DNA of 64,000 nucleotides from Lachnospiraceae bacterium (GCA_021770755.1 JAETQI010000032.1:45921-109920); one strand, 5' to 3'; counted from the first letter of the stretch, positions 34,488 through 44,145 are shown. Notes: a model not told the origin generated them from the sequence alone. Translations and numbers: made by a program.

Positions 34488-36043
34488 AAAGAATTCTATA
34501 TTTCCTGGATTATCCATTTGCAATTGGCGGTGCAAACAAAGTATTGATAACACAGGCATATATCATGATGCAGAAGGGATACAAAGTGCTCGTTGTTATT
34601 CCAAATGATCAAAATGAATTCCATATACCAGAGTATGATCAGCTATGTAAGCAATACGGGCTGACCGTCATGACTGCTAAATTTCCTGTTTATACATGCA
34701 TGGAAAGTATTCATATAATGGAAGTTATGGAAGCTTATGATGAAGTTAGGAGAATTGTCTCAGCTTTCATGCCAGATTTGATTCATAGCATACAGTTGAA
34801 TATTACAGTAGAATTTGCTGCAAGGGAATTGGAAGTTCCTCATTTAATGAATATATATCAGACAGACAATCAGCAGTTTATGATAGATTGGTTAAAGATA
34901 TATCCACAATATCATAGCGCTGATTCAGATTTGCTCAGTAAGCGATGGGGCGAAGGACTAGGTATTATGACAAAATGCATTCGGGTTGCATATGAGAGCA
35001 AGGGAATGGTTAAGAAGTGCAGTAGGAAAAGAACGGATTCAATCAATGTAATTACAATCGGAGTATTGTGTGAGCGAAAAAACCAAATGGAGATTATTAA
35101 GTTTGTCATGAGGTGCAGAGCACACAATCAAAAGGTTATGCTTAATATATTGGGTGAAGATAATAATCTGTATGGTACAATATGTAAACAGTTTGTAAAA
35201 GAAAATGGACTTCAGGATAGTATATTTTTTGCAGGGTTTCATTTGAATATAGAAGATTATCTGCAAGATGCAGATTTATTAATCTTGGCCAGTACAGTGG
35301 AATCCTATCCGGGTGTATTGGTTGAAAGTATGGCAAATCAAGTGCCTGTCATATCAACCCCAGTTGCAGGAGTACCAGAAATTTTAAAGGATTACGAAAA
35401 TGGTTTTTTGACAATGGGGTTTGAGGCGGATGATATTTATCGTGCATTTTTGAAATATATGGAGTGCAGGGATCGGGGGGGGCTAACGCAAATAACAGAT
35501 CAGGCATATTCTACATATTTAAAAAATCACACTTATTTGCAGGTAGGTAATCAATTAGAAGAGTATTATGAAATGATTATGAATGATTACGTAAGAAATG
35601 AAAGATCTTTTCTCAAAATAACGGATATAAGGCAATTGTTTGATAACTATATACGTAGTAAAAAGGTAAATCTTGAAGATCTGACAACGAGGGATTCGCT
35701 TTGGTTTTTGTATCATGTATTTATGCAGATGGAAAAAAAAGATAATAAGAAAATTGTGGTTTGGGGAGCTGGTATGTGGGGTGAAATCGTAATAAAGTGG
35801 ATTAGGCAGTTTGGAGCAGATGAGTTAGAGGTTATGGGATTTATAGATGTGAATAAGAAAGGCATGTATCTGGAATATCCGATTATTCAAAATAGGGATA
35901 CTGTACTGGACAAGTGTGGAACTGTTTTTGTCGCAGTGGCAGATATACAGGCGCGATTAGAAATTATGAATTATCTTGATCGTCATGGAAAAGTTAGAAA
36001 TAGTGATTATTTTATGGTTTGTAATGGACCAGTAAGAATGTAA
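34484..36043 (+). CDS. GT4 glycosyltransferase with C-terminal Rossmann-like module
   Basis: From the coupled ATG at 34484 the protein has 519 residues. The GT-B core runs to about 390, with FAIGGANKVLITQAYIM at the N-terminus and the donor-site region ADLLILASTVESYPGVLVESMA followed by ISTPVAGVPEIL. Residues about 424-519 are an added copy of the island module: IVVWGAGMWGEIVIKWI, EVMGFIDVNKKG, VFVAVADIQAR. A G8 run at 35475-35482 lies inside the gene and would shut off translation if its length changed. Confidence 0.82.
   Translation: MKRILYFLDYPFAIGGANKVLITQAYIMMQKGYKVLVVIPNDQNEFHIPEYDQLCKQYGLTVMTAKFPVYTCMESIHIMEVMEAYDEVRRIVSAFMPDLIHSIQLNITVEFAARELEVPHLMNIYQTDNQQFMIDWLKIYPQYHSADSDLLSKRWGEGLGIMTKCIRVAYESKGMVKKCSRKRTDSINVITIGVLCERKNQMEIIKFVMRCRAHNQKVMLNILGEDNNLYGTICKQFVKENGLQDSIFFAGFHLNIEDYLQDADLLILASTVESYPGVLVESMANQVPVISTPVAGVPEILKDYENGFLTMGFEADDIYRAFLKYMECRDRGGLTQITDQAYSTYLKNHTYLQVGNQLEEYYEMIMNDYVRNERSFLKITDIRQLFDNYIRSKKVNLEDLTTRDSLWFLYHVFMQMEKKDNKKIVVWGAGMWGEIVIKWIRQFGADELEVMGFIDVNKKGMYLEYPIIQNRDTVLDKCGTVFVAVADIQARLEIMNYLDRHGKVRNSDYFMVCNGPVRM
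35475..35482 (+). repeat. G8 homopolymer inside the GT4 gene
   Basis: Eight consecutive G bases in an AT-rich coding region, encoding RGG. The gene is in frame at this length. Such runs can change length by slippage during replication. Confidence 0.9.
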
Positions 36044-36070
36044 AAAATTGATTCAATAAGGAGAAAAAAC

Positions 36071-36559
36071 ATGAAAAAAGGATTTGGTAAGATAATTTTA
36101 AACGTTTTAGGCGTAGGAATGGGAGCAGTAGCTGGTGGAGCCGCTGTCAGGCATGCATCAGTGAAAAAAATGGACGTGATGCAGGAGGGAGGGGCGAAAC
36201 TTCACAGGTTATATATGTGTTTTGATCAATGGCTCCGCTTGCGTCAGGAAGGCAAAAACCTGGCAGAATATTTTAAAAGAGAAGGATATCGTACAGTTGC
36301 AATTTATGGAATGAAGGAATTAGGTGAACGTTTATATGATGAATTAGAAGGTACAGGAATCAGTGTGCAGTATATTATCGACAAGAATGCGGATCAGATA
36401 TATGCAGATGTAGAGGTTAAAACACCGGACGAGGAGTTGGATCAGGTGGATGCGATTGTGGTAACGGCAGTTTTTTATTTTGATGAAATAGAGGAAATGC
36501 TGAGTGAAAAGGTGGATTGTCCGGTGCTTTCATTAGAAGATATTTTATATGAGATATAA
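36071..36559 (+). CDS. Free-standing Rossmann-like module with N-terminal membrane segment (copy 1)
   Basis: 162 residues. A glycine-rich hydrophobic N-terminus (ILNVLGVGMGAVAGGAAV, about 9-26) could be a membrane anchor or helical hairpin. It is followed by a conserved linker (WLRLRQEGKNLAEYFKREGY) and the island module: TVAIYGMKELGERLYDEL, VQYIIDKNAD, AIVVTAVFYFDEIEEMLSEK. The last part is nearly the same as the C-terminus of the WbsX-like protein at 42620. I know no assigned function. The next gene is a tandem duplicate. Confidence 0.6.
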   Translation: MKKGFGKIILNVLGVGMGAVAGGAAVRHASVKKMDVMQEGGAKLHRLYMCFDQWLRLRQEGKNLAEYFKREGYRTVAIYGMKELGERLYDELEGTGISVQYIIDKNADQIYADVEVKTPDEELDQVDAIVVTAVFYFDEIEEMLSEKVDCPVLSLEDILYEI

Positions 36560-36638
36560 CTGAAACAAGTAAATTTGATTGACAATCATATAGTAAGTCA
36601 GAGATCTTGAACCATATGATGATAAGCGGGGTAATGGA

Positions 36639-37115
36639 ATGAAAAAAATATTAAGTATAATTATATCAGGGTTATCCGGAGCAGCATTCGGGGCAGGCGC
36701 TGTGGGAAAAGTGTTTTCCCAGGATAAGAAAAAAATCCAGGCAATGTCAGACAAGCATCTGTCATTGTTTCTTATGATGAATCAGTGGGTAAAGGTAAAG
36801 CAAGAGGGAAAAAATCTTGCGGATTATTTTGAAAAAAATGGATATAAAGAAATTGCTGTTTATGGTATGAGTTACGCGGGAGAGACCTTGATTAGTGAGT
36901 TAAAAAACACTGCTATAAAGGTTGTATATGGAATTGATAAAAATGCTGATGCGCTTTATTCTGATGTAGATATTGTGCTGATGGAAGACGATTTAAATAG
37001 GGTAGATGCCGTAGTGGTGACTGCAATTACATTTTTCGATGAGATAAAAAAGCGGCTTTCGGAGAAAATAGATTGTCCGATTATTTCACTGGAAGATATA
37101 TTGTATGATTTATGA
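36639..37115 (+). CDS. Free-standing Rossmann-like module with N-terminal membrane segment (copy 2)
   Basis: 158 residues, a tandem duplicate of the preceding gene: the same glycine-rich hydrophobic N-terminus (IIISGLSGAAFGAGAVG), linker (WVKVKQEGKNLADYFEKNGY) and module (IAVYGMSYAGETLISEL, VVYGIDKNADALYSDV, AVVVTAITFFDEIKKRLSEK). Both end in a short CPxxSLEDILY tail. Having two such copies next to enzymes that carry the same module suggests they are docking or assembly partners; that is inference. Confidence 0.6.
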   Translation: MKKILSIIISGLSGAAFGAGAVGKVFSQDKKKIQAMSDKHLSLFLMMNQWVKVKQEGKNLADYFEKNGYKEIAVYGMSYAGETLISELKNTAIKVVYGIDKNADALYSDVDIVLMEDDLNRVDAVVVTAITFFDEIKKRLSEKIDCPIISLEDILYDL

Positions 37116-37169
37116 AGTGTATATTAGAGGGAGTAAGGTGTTTTTTAGTAAACATTGTTCGGATAAGTT

Positions 37170-38213
37170 ATGAGTTTGAATATGACAAGTTTTTGCAAAT
37201 TTGTACGGGGCGGAGGGCTGTCTGGGATAGACGACAAAATTATTTTTACGTGGGGGGGGGTATGCCGGCAAGCGTATGATGCTTTGGGTGCTGTCGGAAG
37301 AAAAATAGAGGGTTGTATAGGCAGTAATAGTGATATTGCCCAAATTATGGGAGTGAAGGTAATCTGTCAGGAAGATGTACTCTCTTACAAAGATGTCTAT
37401 ATCATTGTTACAGCGGAGGACCATAAAGATATTGTTAAGTTTCTAAATGCAACTGGATTCAAATACTATGAAAACTATATCGTGGTAGAAAAGGAAGAAA
37501 GAATTCTCAATACTGTAGATCATTACGCTGATATGGAGGGCAACATTGTTGACAGTCAGACATATATCAAAGATTGTCGTGTAGTAGTCCAAGGATATGG
37601 AAGTAAAGTATATATTGGAGCAGATGTATCGTTTGGAAAGAATTGTAAGATAGCTATGGGGTACAATTCCGTGATAACGATAGGTAACAATTGTTTGTTT
37701 GACGATGATACGGAAATAAATGTTTGGGAGAATGCTGCGTTAAAAATTGGGAATAATTGTTCATTTGGTAAACGTTCTCTGGTCTCCAGTGCAAATCAGA
37801 TTGCAATAGGAAATAATAATTGGTTTGGCTTTGATACATATTTGGTAACGGGATATGATGGAAAAATTATAATAGGAAACGACTGCTTGTTTTCCAACTA
37901 TATAAAATTCAGACCAGATAATGGACACAGTATTTTTGATATGGAATTGCAAAAGGATGTAAAGAAACTGCATGCAAATGAGATTCTTGTGGATGACCAT
38001 GTATGGTGGGGACTGGATGTTATTGCATTGGGAGACACAGCAGTGGGATCAGGCAGTGTGGTTGGAGCGGGAACCCTGCTTAAAGGTACATATCCCGGAC
38101 ATTGTGTTATTGCAGGGAATCCAGCTCGGGTTATTCGGGAAAATGTAATGTGGGATGCGTCAGCAAAGAAACAGTGGGAATTTTCCAGTGCAAAAGGGAA
38201 GATACATGAATAA
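37170..38213 (+). CDS. Hexapeptide-repeat acyltransferase with N-terminal Rossmann-like module
   Basis: 347 residues. Residues about 20-110 are the island module (KIIFTWGGVCRQAYDAL, GCIGSNSD, VYIIVTAEDHKD). Residues about 140-330 form a left-handed beta-helix of hexapeptide repeats (IGADVSFGKNCKIAMG, ITIGNNCLFDDD, IAIGNNNWFG, IIIGNDCLF) ending with VGAGTLLKGTYPGHCVIAGNPARV, typical of CoA-dependent sugar O-acetyltransferases. This module-plus-helix order is that of PglD-like acyltransferases, although the two parts are joined by a longer linker. A G9 run sits in the module codons. Confidence 0.78.
   Translation: MSLNMTSFCKFVRGGGLSGIDDKIIFTWGGVCRQAYDALGAVGRKIEGCIGSNSDIAQIMGVKVICQEDVLSYKDVYIIVTAEDHKDIVKFLNATGFKYYENYIVVEKEERILNTVDHYADMEGNIVDSQTYIKDCRVVVQGYGSKVYIGADVSFGKNCKIAMGYNSVITIGNNCLFDDDTEINVWENAALKIGNNCSFGKRSLVSSANQIAIGNNNWFGFDTYLVTGYDGKIIIGNDCLFSNYIKFRPDNGHSIFDMELQKDVKKLHANEILVDDHVWWGLDVIALGDTAVGSGSVVGAGTLLKGTYPGHCVIAGNPARVIRENVMWDASAKKQWEFSSAKGKIHE
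37252..37260 (+). repeat. G9 homopolymer near the 5' end of the acyltransferase gene
   Basis: Nine consecutive G bases at codons 28-31 of the acyltransferase, the longest homopolymer seen in the island. With nine G the frame is open; gain or loss of one base would end translation soon after, as in phase-variable surface-sugar genes of other bacteria. Confidence 0.9.
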
Positions 38214-38251
38214 TGCGTGTTGATAAATAAATCTGTAGGAGCTGTGCGGAA

Positions 38252-40264
38252 TTGGAAAACAAGATGGTGGATTTTGACAAAATAAAAGCAGAAAATAGGC
38301 CCATTGTTATCTGGGGGGCGAAGAATGCAGGTAAAATATGTTATCGGACCTTAAAAAAGATGAACGTGGCCGTTGACGCCATAGGTGATAATGACAACAC
38401 AAATGTAGGAAATTATCTATATGACATACCTATTTTATCTTTGCAGGAAGTACAGGTATTGTATCCGGGTGCCCTGATTGTGGTTGGAAGCTTTTATAGA
38501 AATGTTACAGAATATATTATTAAACAATTGCGGGCGGCAGGCAGTAATTTTGCATTCTGTCGTTTTGAGCAGATTGAATATTTATATGAATTAGAATTTT
38601 TGGATAGAAAAATACAGGATCAGAATAAACTTTTTCGGATTATTAATAATATTGTTTATGACAATGGCGGGCAGTGGAAGTGCAAAATCGAGAAAGGTGT
38701 TATGGAAGAGTATAGATATGTCTTGCAGGATGATGAGGCCAGGGATCTAAAAAGGCACCTTTCAGAGATATATGGTGTAAAAAATCTATTGCTGATTGCA
38801 GATGGAAGATTTAGTGACAGGCTGGAACATCTGATAGAGAGTCTGATGGAGTTTGACAATATCGGGCACATAGTCGTAGTGATTGATGGTTACAATCCTG
38901 TAAAGAAAGAAACTTTGATGCGGCTGTCATCAAAGGTATTTTATGCAGTGTGCGATAAGGGGATTTCACAGGAGGTTTTAGATGACATATGCGAAACAGG
39001 GATTGTTGTGGAGACAAGGGATATTCCGGATGGTTTATTTAAATGTAGGGGTGGGAGAGAACAGATAAAGGTTACAGAGGATATTATTGTAAAAAGCATA
39101 ATGGCATATATCAATAATAGAGCAGGTCATATGAAGTTTCCGATTGTTTCCAATGCGAAACCAGTATATATTGTCCAGTTATTTAACGGGCTGGCTAATC
39201 AGACGCTAATGTACCTATTTGGGAAATTTATCGAGGAAGAATCGGATCGAATTGTAGTATTTGACGATACTATTTTGAGCCTGGATATCAATGATGAAGA
39301 GGAGAATGTAAGAAGGATACATAGATGGACCAACAGGCATAATTTACAAGAAACGAGGATTGGTGTCGCAGAGACAAGAAAGCGGAATAGTTTTTATCAT
39401 TTTAAACGGGCGGAGATAGCAGAGGTTTTTGACATTCCAATCCGCCTCTTAAGCGACTATTTTGACGAGATGGCATGGAATGCATACTTAGACAAAATAA
39501 AAACAGAACATTCATATAATTATGCACAAAGTTTTCCCCTGTGCCATGTTCTTATGGAAAACGATATCAATATTGCCATTGTTAGGGATAGCCTGCTGCC
39601 AAAAGAGTTTCTGAAAATCAGAAACTTCTGGTGTATGGAACCTTATATATGGGGAAAGCCATATGAACAATACAGTATCACTGATTTTCTATTGCACAAT
39701 AATGAAAATATTTATTTTATGGGGGCATGGGCAGATGGCAGGGTAGAGGACTGGCTTCTGTATAATCGCCAGTGGGTAATGGATCGGTTATCTTTTCGAT
39801 TGAATTTAAGCGAAAAGAACAAAATGTATGCAGAAAAGATAAAGCATTCAGATGGGGTTATGCTTCATATACGCCGCGGTGATTTTGCTTTTTATAAAAT
39901 GTCAGTCAGTACAGATTACTTTAAAATGGCAATCCAATTGATTGAGGAACTGACAGAGTATTGTAATAAAAAGTACTTTGTATTTTCAGATGACTTGGAA
40001 TGGTGCATGGCGCATAAAAGTGAGTTAGGACTTGAGTCGATCAGTACCAAAGTTACTTTTGTATCTGGAAATAGGGGGGCGGACAGCGTTATGGACATGT
40101 ATTTGATATCGTTAGGAAAAATAATGGTTCCGTCTGTGGGAAGTAGTTTCAGTTATGTGGCGATGCTCCTGTCTGGTTCAATGGAAAAGTGTGTTAACGG
40201 TCAAAGGTATTTTTATGACAGGCAGCGTGGACTGCCACTCTGCCTGGAGATGATGGAGGTATAA
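38252..40264 (+). CDS. GT11-like fucosyltransferase with N-terminal Rossmann-like module
   Basis: 670 residues in three parts. Residues about 15-100 are the island module (IVIWGAKNAGKICYRTL, AIGDNDNTN, ALIVVGSFYRNV). Residues about 130-290 are a domain I do not recognise. From about 305 on it resembles alpha-1,2-fucosyltransferases: LFNGLANQTLMYLFGKF (a variant of GGLGNQMFQYA), HIRRGDF (539-545), SDD (579-581) and GSSFSYVAML. HxRRGDF is the GDP-fucose motif. The donor might be GDP-heptose made in the same island, given the shared GDP-manno part; this is speculation. Start TTG at 38252 or ATG at 38264. Confidence 0.65.
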   Translation: MENKMVDFDKIKAENRPIVIWGAKNAGKICYRTLKKMNVAVDAIGDNDNTNVGNYLYDIPILSLQEVQVLYPGALIVVGSFYRNVTEYIIKQLRAAGSNFAFCRFEQIEYLYELEFLDRKIQDQNKLFRIINNIVYDNGGQWKCKIEKGVMEEYRYVLQDDEARDLKRHLSEIYGVKNLLLIADGRFSDRLEHLIESLMEFDNIGHIVVVIDGYNPVKKETLMRLSSKVFYAVCDKGISQEVLDDICETGIVVETRDIPDGLFKCRGGREQIKVTEDIIVKSIMAYINNRAGHMKFPIVSNAKPVYIVQLFNGLANQTLMYLFGKFIEEESDRIVVFDDTILSLDINDEEENVRRIHRWTNRHNLQETRIGVAETRKRNSFYHFKRAEIAEVFDIPIRLLSDYFDEMAWNAYLDKIKTEHSYNYAQSFPLCHVLMENDINIAIVRDSLLPKEFLKIRNFWCMEPYIWGKPYEQYSITDFLLHNNENIYFMGAWADGRVEDWLLYNRQWVMDRLSFRLNLSEKNKMYAEKIKHSDGVMLHIRRGDFAFYKMSVSTDYFKMAIQLIEELTEYCNKKYFVFSDDLEWCMAHKSELGLESISTKVTFVSGNRGADSVMDMYLISLGKIMVPSVGSSFSYVAMLLSGSMEKCVNGQRYFYDRQRGLPLCLEMMEV

Positions 40265-40269
40265 AAAGT

Positions 40270-41334
40270 GTGGATGTATTTGTGTGGGGGACAGGAGATA
40301 TCGCAAAGAGGTATATAGATCGCAGGGCATATTATATAAATGAAAATATAATCGCCTGTATAGATAATGATAGGACAAAATGGGGAAAGAAATTTAAAGG
40401 TTTTGACATTATGCCTCCAGATGAATTGGAGCGGACAGATTTTGACAAGCTGATAATTTGTGCAGTAACATGCAATGATATTAAGAGACAGATTGAAAGG
40501 GATTTAAGAATTGATGGATATAAGGTGGTAACATACTTTGAACAGGAGGAAGCTGTAAAAAGTGCTCTTATTAAAAAGTATAAAAATAGTGTCGATGCAG
40601 ATTTGCAGAAGGTTTTGGATTATTATAAGAATAATCCGTTAAATATTTTTGGGTACTATCAATATACGGATCAAATCGTGTATCCAGTAACATATGAATC
40701 AGATGGGATGCCTTATATATGGTTTGAAAATAAAAAAATGTATTTCCCGCGGGATTATGATAAATTTTCGCTTTATAACGATAAAAAATGTGTTATGAAT
40801 CTAATGAGAGAACAGGGATCGCATTCACCGCATCAATATATACAAGATGATGATTTTACGGCTGAGGATAAGGTGCTTGTGGATGCCGGTGTTTGTGAAG
40901 GAAATTTTGCTTTACGATATGTGGATGTAGCAAAAAAAATTTATCTAATTGAATCCGATCATAACTGGTCGGAAGCTTTGGATAGGACTTTTGAGCCTTA
41001 TAAGGATAAGGTTGTGATATGCAAAAAGTACTTGTCTGATGAGGACAGTGACACAACGATAACATTGGATACTTTAGTGCGAGAAAATATAGATTTTCTC
41101 AAAATGGATATTGAAGGATATGAAATACCGGCCCTGACAGGAGGAAAATATGTTCTGCGTGAGAGTAAAGGATGTTGTGCTATATGCAGTTATCACAAGC
41201 ACAATGATGAAATAAATATAAAAAATATATTGCATACCTTTGGGTATCAGACAAAAACATCAGAGGGATATATGTTTTTTCCATATGATACAGTATTGGA
41301 ATTTCGCCGAGGGGTTGTATATGGTAGAAAGTAA
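40270..41334 (+). CDS. FkbM-type methyltransferase with N-terminal Rossmann-like module
   Basis: 354 residues, GTG start. Residues 1-90 are the island module: VFVWGTGDIAKRYIDRRA, IACIDNDRTKWGKKFKG, KLIICAVTCNDIKRQI. After a linker, the FkbM domain shows VLVDAGVCEGNFALRYV (about 200-216), IYLIESDHNW and FLKMDIEGYEIPAL (about 278-291). Sugar O-methylation is likely. The third FkbM protein (46629) has a similar plan with the module in a slightly different place. Confidence 0.75.
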   Translation: MDVFVWGTGDIAKRYIDRRAYYINENIIACIDNDRTKWGKKFKGFDIMPPDELERTDFDKLIICAVTCNDIKRQIERDLRIDGYKVVTYFEQEEAVKSALIKKYKNSVDADLQKVLDYYKNNPLNIFGYYQYTDQIVYPVTYESDGMPYIWFENKKMYFPRDYDKFSLYNDKKCVMNLMREQGSHSPHQYIQDDDFTAEDKVLVDAGVCEGNFALRYVDVAKKIYLIESDHNWSEALDRTFEPYKDKVVICKKYLSDEDSDTTITLDTLVRENIDFLKMDIEGYEIPALTGGKYVLRESKGCCAICSYHKHNDEINIKNILHTFGYQTKTSEGYMFFPYDTVLEFRRGVVYGRK

Positions 41335-41354
41335 ATCGTTTTTGTCTAGAAAAA

Positions 41355-42623
41355 GTGAGGCAGATGCGGATGCAAAATGTGTATGATGAGTTATTTGGCA
41401 AAGAATTAATCCATATTGTTTCAAACGTTCAATCGAGCTTTGAAGTGCGGGGGAGCATATATAAGGATACAGCGATAGCAGTTAATTTATATTATGAGGA
41501 TACGCTGCAGCAATATTTTACATATCTGGATAACGTACCTTCGGGTATAGAGGTCTTTATTTATTCTTCAAACGAAAAAGCCTGGGATGCAATTAGTTGT
41601 TATGCAGCAGGCCATAGTAATATGTTTTTTTCGAAAAAGGTGAACAGAGGACGTGATATCAGTGCTTTTCTGGTTTCATTTAAACAGGTTGCCCTGAGAA
41701 AGAAGTTTGTATGTTTTCTGCATGACAAAAGAGAAAAAAGTGTGCATTTTAAAGAAGATACAGATTATTGGATAGAAAATTTATGGAGTAATACGATCTG
41801 TTCCGATCAGTATATTAAGAATGTATTGGGAATGTTGGACGGAACCGGAATTGGAATTTTAGCACCGCCGATACCGTTTGGAGAGAAGCTGTCCTATTGG
41901 TATGCCAATCAGTGGAGCGATGAGGATTTTGAACTGGCGTGCACACTTGCAGATAAGCTGGGGCTGACATGCAAAATTGACAAAAGGAAGATGCCAATAA
42001 CTCTGGGAAGTGTTTTTTGGTGTAAAACGGAAGCTGTGAGAAAGTTACTGGATTATGACTGGAAATATGAAGATTTTCAGGATGAGCCGATGTCAAGTGA
42101 TGGCACGATCAGTCATGCAATAGAGCGCATATTTGCATATGTGGCGCAGGATGCAGGATATACGACAGAGTGGATTATGTGTCCTAAGTACGCAGGAAGT
42201 CTTGTCTTAAAATCGCAGAGTCAGCTAACGGAGATTTTCCGCATTTTGAAGAAGAACTTTATAGCGGAAAATATGGAGGACTTGAGAAGATATCACAGGC
42301 AAAAGGGCGTGATAGAAAATTTTTGTTCGAAATGCAGAAAGATATATCTGTATGGGGCAGGAGTGGAAGGACGAAAATTTGCTAACTGGATGTATATATG
42401 GGAATTGAGTATAGATGGATTTATTGTCACAAAATTGGGAGCAGGGCAAAAAACAGTTTTGGATATTCCGGTTTATGAGTTTGATAAAATAGAAATAGAT
42501 AAAATGGATGGGATAATCATCACAGTGGGCTCAAAATTATGCCAGGAAATAGAAGCAATAGTCAGAAAAAGGGGCGATTTTCGGTACTATACACCAACTG
42601 AGGAAGGACAGAGTAACATATGA
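41355..42623 (+). CDS. RgpF-like rhamnan synthesis protein with C-terminal Rossmann-like module
   Basis: Up to 422 residues; ATG at 41370 is a likelier start than the first GTG. The first 310 residues match the RgpF/rhamnan synthesis F family: VNRGRDISAFLVSF, CFLHDKREKS, ITLGSVFWCKTEAVRKLL and ISHAIERIFAYVAQDAGY. Those proteins take part in assembling rhamnose-rich cell wall polysaccharides. Residues about 330-415 are the island module (KIYLYGAGVEGRKFANWM, IDGFIVTK, GIIITVGSKLCQEI). The last bases overlap the next start. Confidence 0.75.
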   Translation: MRQMRMQNVYDELFGKELIHIVSNVQSSFEVRGSIYKDTAIAVNLYYEDTLQQYFTYLDNVPSGIEVFIYSSNEKAWDAISCYAAGHSNMFFSKKVNRGRDISAFLVSFKQVALRKKFVCFLHDKREKSVHFKEDTDYWIENLWSNTICSDQYIKNVLGMLDGTGIGILAPPIPFGEKLSYWYANQWSDEDFELACTLADKLGLTCKIDKRKMPITLGSVFWCKTEAVRKLLDYDWKYEDFQDEPMSSDGTISHAIERIFAYVAQDAGYTTEWIMCPKYAGSLVLKSQSQLTEIFRILKKNFIAENMEDLRRYHRQKGVIENFCSKCRKIYLYGAGVEGRKFANWMYIWELSIDGFIVTKLGAGQKTVLDIPVYEFDKIEIDKMDGIIITVGSKLCQEIEAIVRKRGDFRYYTPTEEGQSNI

Positions 42624-44122
42624 GGGTAATAGCAATGTATTTACCCCAGTTTCACAGGGTAAAGGAAAACGATGAATGGTGGGGAGAAGGGTTTACAGAC
42701 TGGGATGCAGCGAAGAATGCAAAGCCTTTATATGAAAGACACTATCAGCCCCATATTCCGTTAAATAAAAATTATTACGATCTCCTTAAAAAAGAAACAC
42801 TGCAGTGGCAGGCAGGTCTGATGAAAAAATATGGTATTGACGGAATGTGTTTTTATCATTATTGGTTTAAAGAAGGCAAACGCATACTGGAAAAACCTGC
42901 TGAAATATTGATTGAAAATAAGGATATAGACATGCCGTTTTGCTTCTGCTGGGCAAATGAAAGCTGGGCAAAGACATGGAAAGCAATTCCCGGGGCCAAT
43001 ATCTGGACGATTGATGAGACGAAAAATGAAGGGGATGACACAAAGCCAGTTTTTTTACTTGAGCAGGAATATGGCGGATGCAGGGAATGGGAAGAACATT
43101 TTATGTACCTGCTGCCGTTTTTTCGGGATAAAAGATATGTGAGAATCAATAACAGACCTGTGTTTCAATTTTATCATACAAGTCAGATATACTGTCTCGG
43201 GGACATGATTTCGTTCTGGCAGAAACTGGCAAAACAAAATGGATTGCCAGAAATCTATATAATGGCGGGAAACCTCAATGGAAAACAGATTAATGGCATA
43301 GATGCGGAATTTTTATTTGAACCGTCCAGGTGCCTGGGGAATGTAAACGAGACAATTCAAAATGGGATACCTACTTGTCCATATGATGAGGTCTGGCAGT
43401 ATATTCTGCAGCCAAAAGGAACGTTTGAAAGACAATATTACTGCGGACTGGTAAGCTTTGACACAACGCCCCGCAAAAAGGAGTACGGGGTGTCTGTTGA
43501 AGGAGCAACGCCAGAGAAATTCGGGAAATATATGAAGGCGCTCATGAGAAAAAGCGAAGAAAAGGGCAATGACATCGTATTTGTCACGGCATGGAATGAG
43601 TGGGGGGAAGGAAACCATCTGGAACCTGATGAAAAATACGGATACCAGTGGTTGGAAAAGTTGAGGGAGGCAAAACAGTCATACAGGGGAAGCGAAACAG
43701 TTCTGCCGACAGAAGCATATATACATAAACTGATCCGTAACAGTAATAAATACGAAACATATCTGAACTTTTTGGACCGGTGGATGATGCTCCGGGAAAG
43801 TGGGATCAGTATATCTTCTGTGCTCTGTAGTAGAAATATGAATACAATCTTGATTTATGGATATGGGATCATAGGAAAGCATCTATTAAATGAAATAATC
43901 GACAGTGAAATCTGTGTGGCAGGTATTGTAGATCAGAAACATATATTGGTGGCTGGGACAGAAACGTATACGCCGGACCAGCGGCTGCCAGATGCCGATG
44001 CGGTCATTGTGACATCTTTTTATTTTTTTGATGAAATAAAAGAGATGTTAAGCAGAAAGCATGTTACGTCGGCAGTAATTTCATTTGAAGAAATCGTCAA
44101 TGATGCATTTCTGACAATTTAA
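42620..44122 (+). CDS. WbsX-like glycosyltransferase with C-terminal Rossmann-like module
   Basis: 500 residues. The first 365 are of the WbsX (GH99-like) family found in O-antigen loci: AMYLPQFHRVKENDEWWGEGF at the start, CFYHYWFKEGKRILEKP, CFCWANESWAKTW, and TAWNEWGEGNHLEPD near 340. Residues about 410-500 are the module: TILIYGYGIIGKHLLNEI, VAGIVDQKH, AVIVTSFYFFDEIKEMLSRK, with an ending very like that of the free-standing copies at 36071 and 36639. Coupled to the RgpF-like gene (ATGA). Confidence 0.8.
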   Translation: MRVIAMYLPQFHRVKENDEWWGEGFTDWDAAKNAKPLYERHYQPHIPLNKNYYDLLKKETLQWQAGLMKKYGIDGMCFYHYWFKEGKRILEKPAEILIENKDIDMPFCFCWANESWAKTWKAIPGANIWTIDETKNEGDDTKPVFLLEQEYGGCREWEEHFMYLLPFFRDKRYVRINNRPVFQFYHTSQIYCLGDMISFWQKLAKQNGLPEIYIMAGNLNGKQINGIDAEFLFEPSRCLGNVNETIQNGIPTCPYDEVWQYILQPKGTFERQYYCGLVSFDTTPRKKEYGVSVEGATPEKFGKYMKALMRKSEEKGNDIVFVTAWNEWGEGNHLEPDEKYGYQWLEKLREAKQSYRGSETVLPTEAYIHKLIRNSNKYETYLNFLDRWMMLRESGISISSVLCSRNMNTILIYGYGIIGKHLLNEIIDSEICVAGIVDQKHILVAGTETYTPDQRLPDADAVIVTSFYFFDEIKEMLSRKHVTSAVISFEEIVNDAFLTI

Positions 44123-44145
44123 TATGATCCAAGGGAGTGGAGAAG

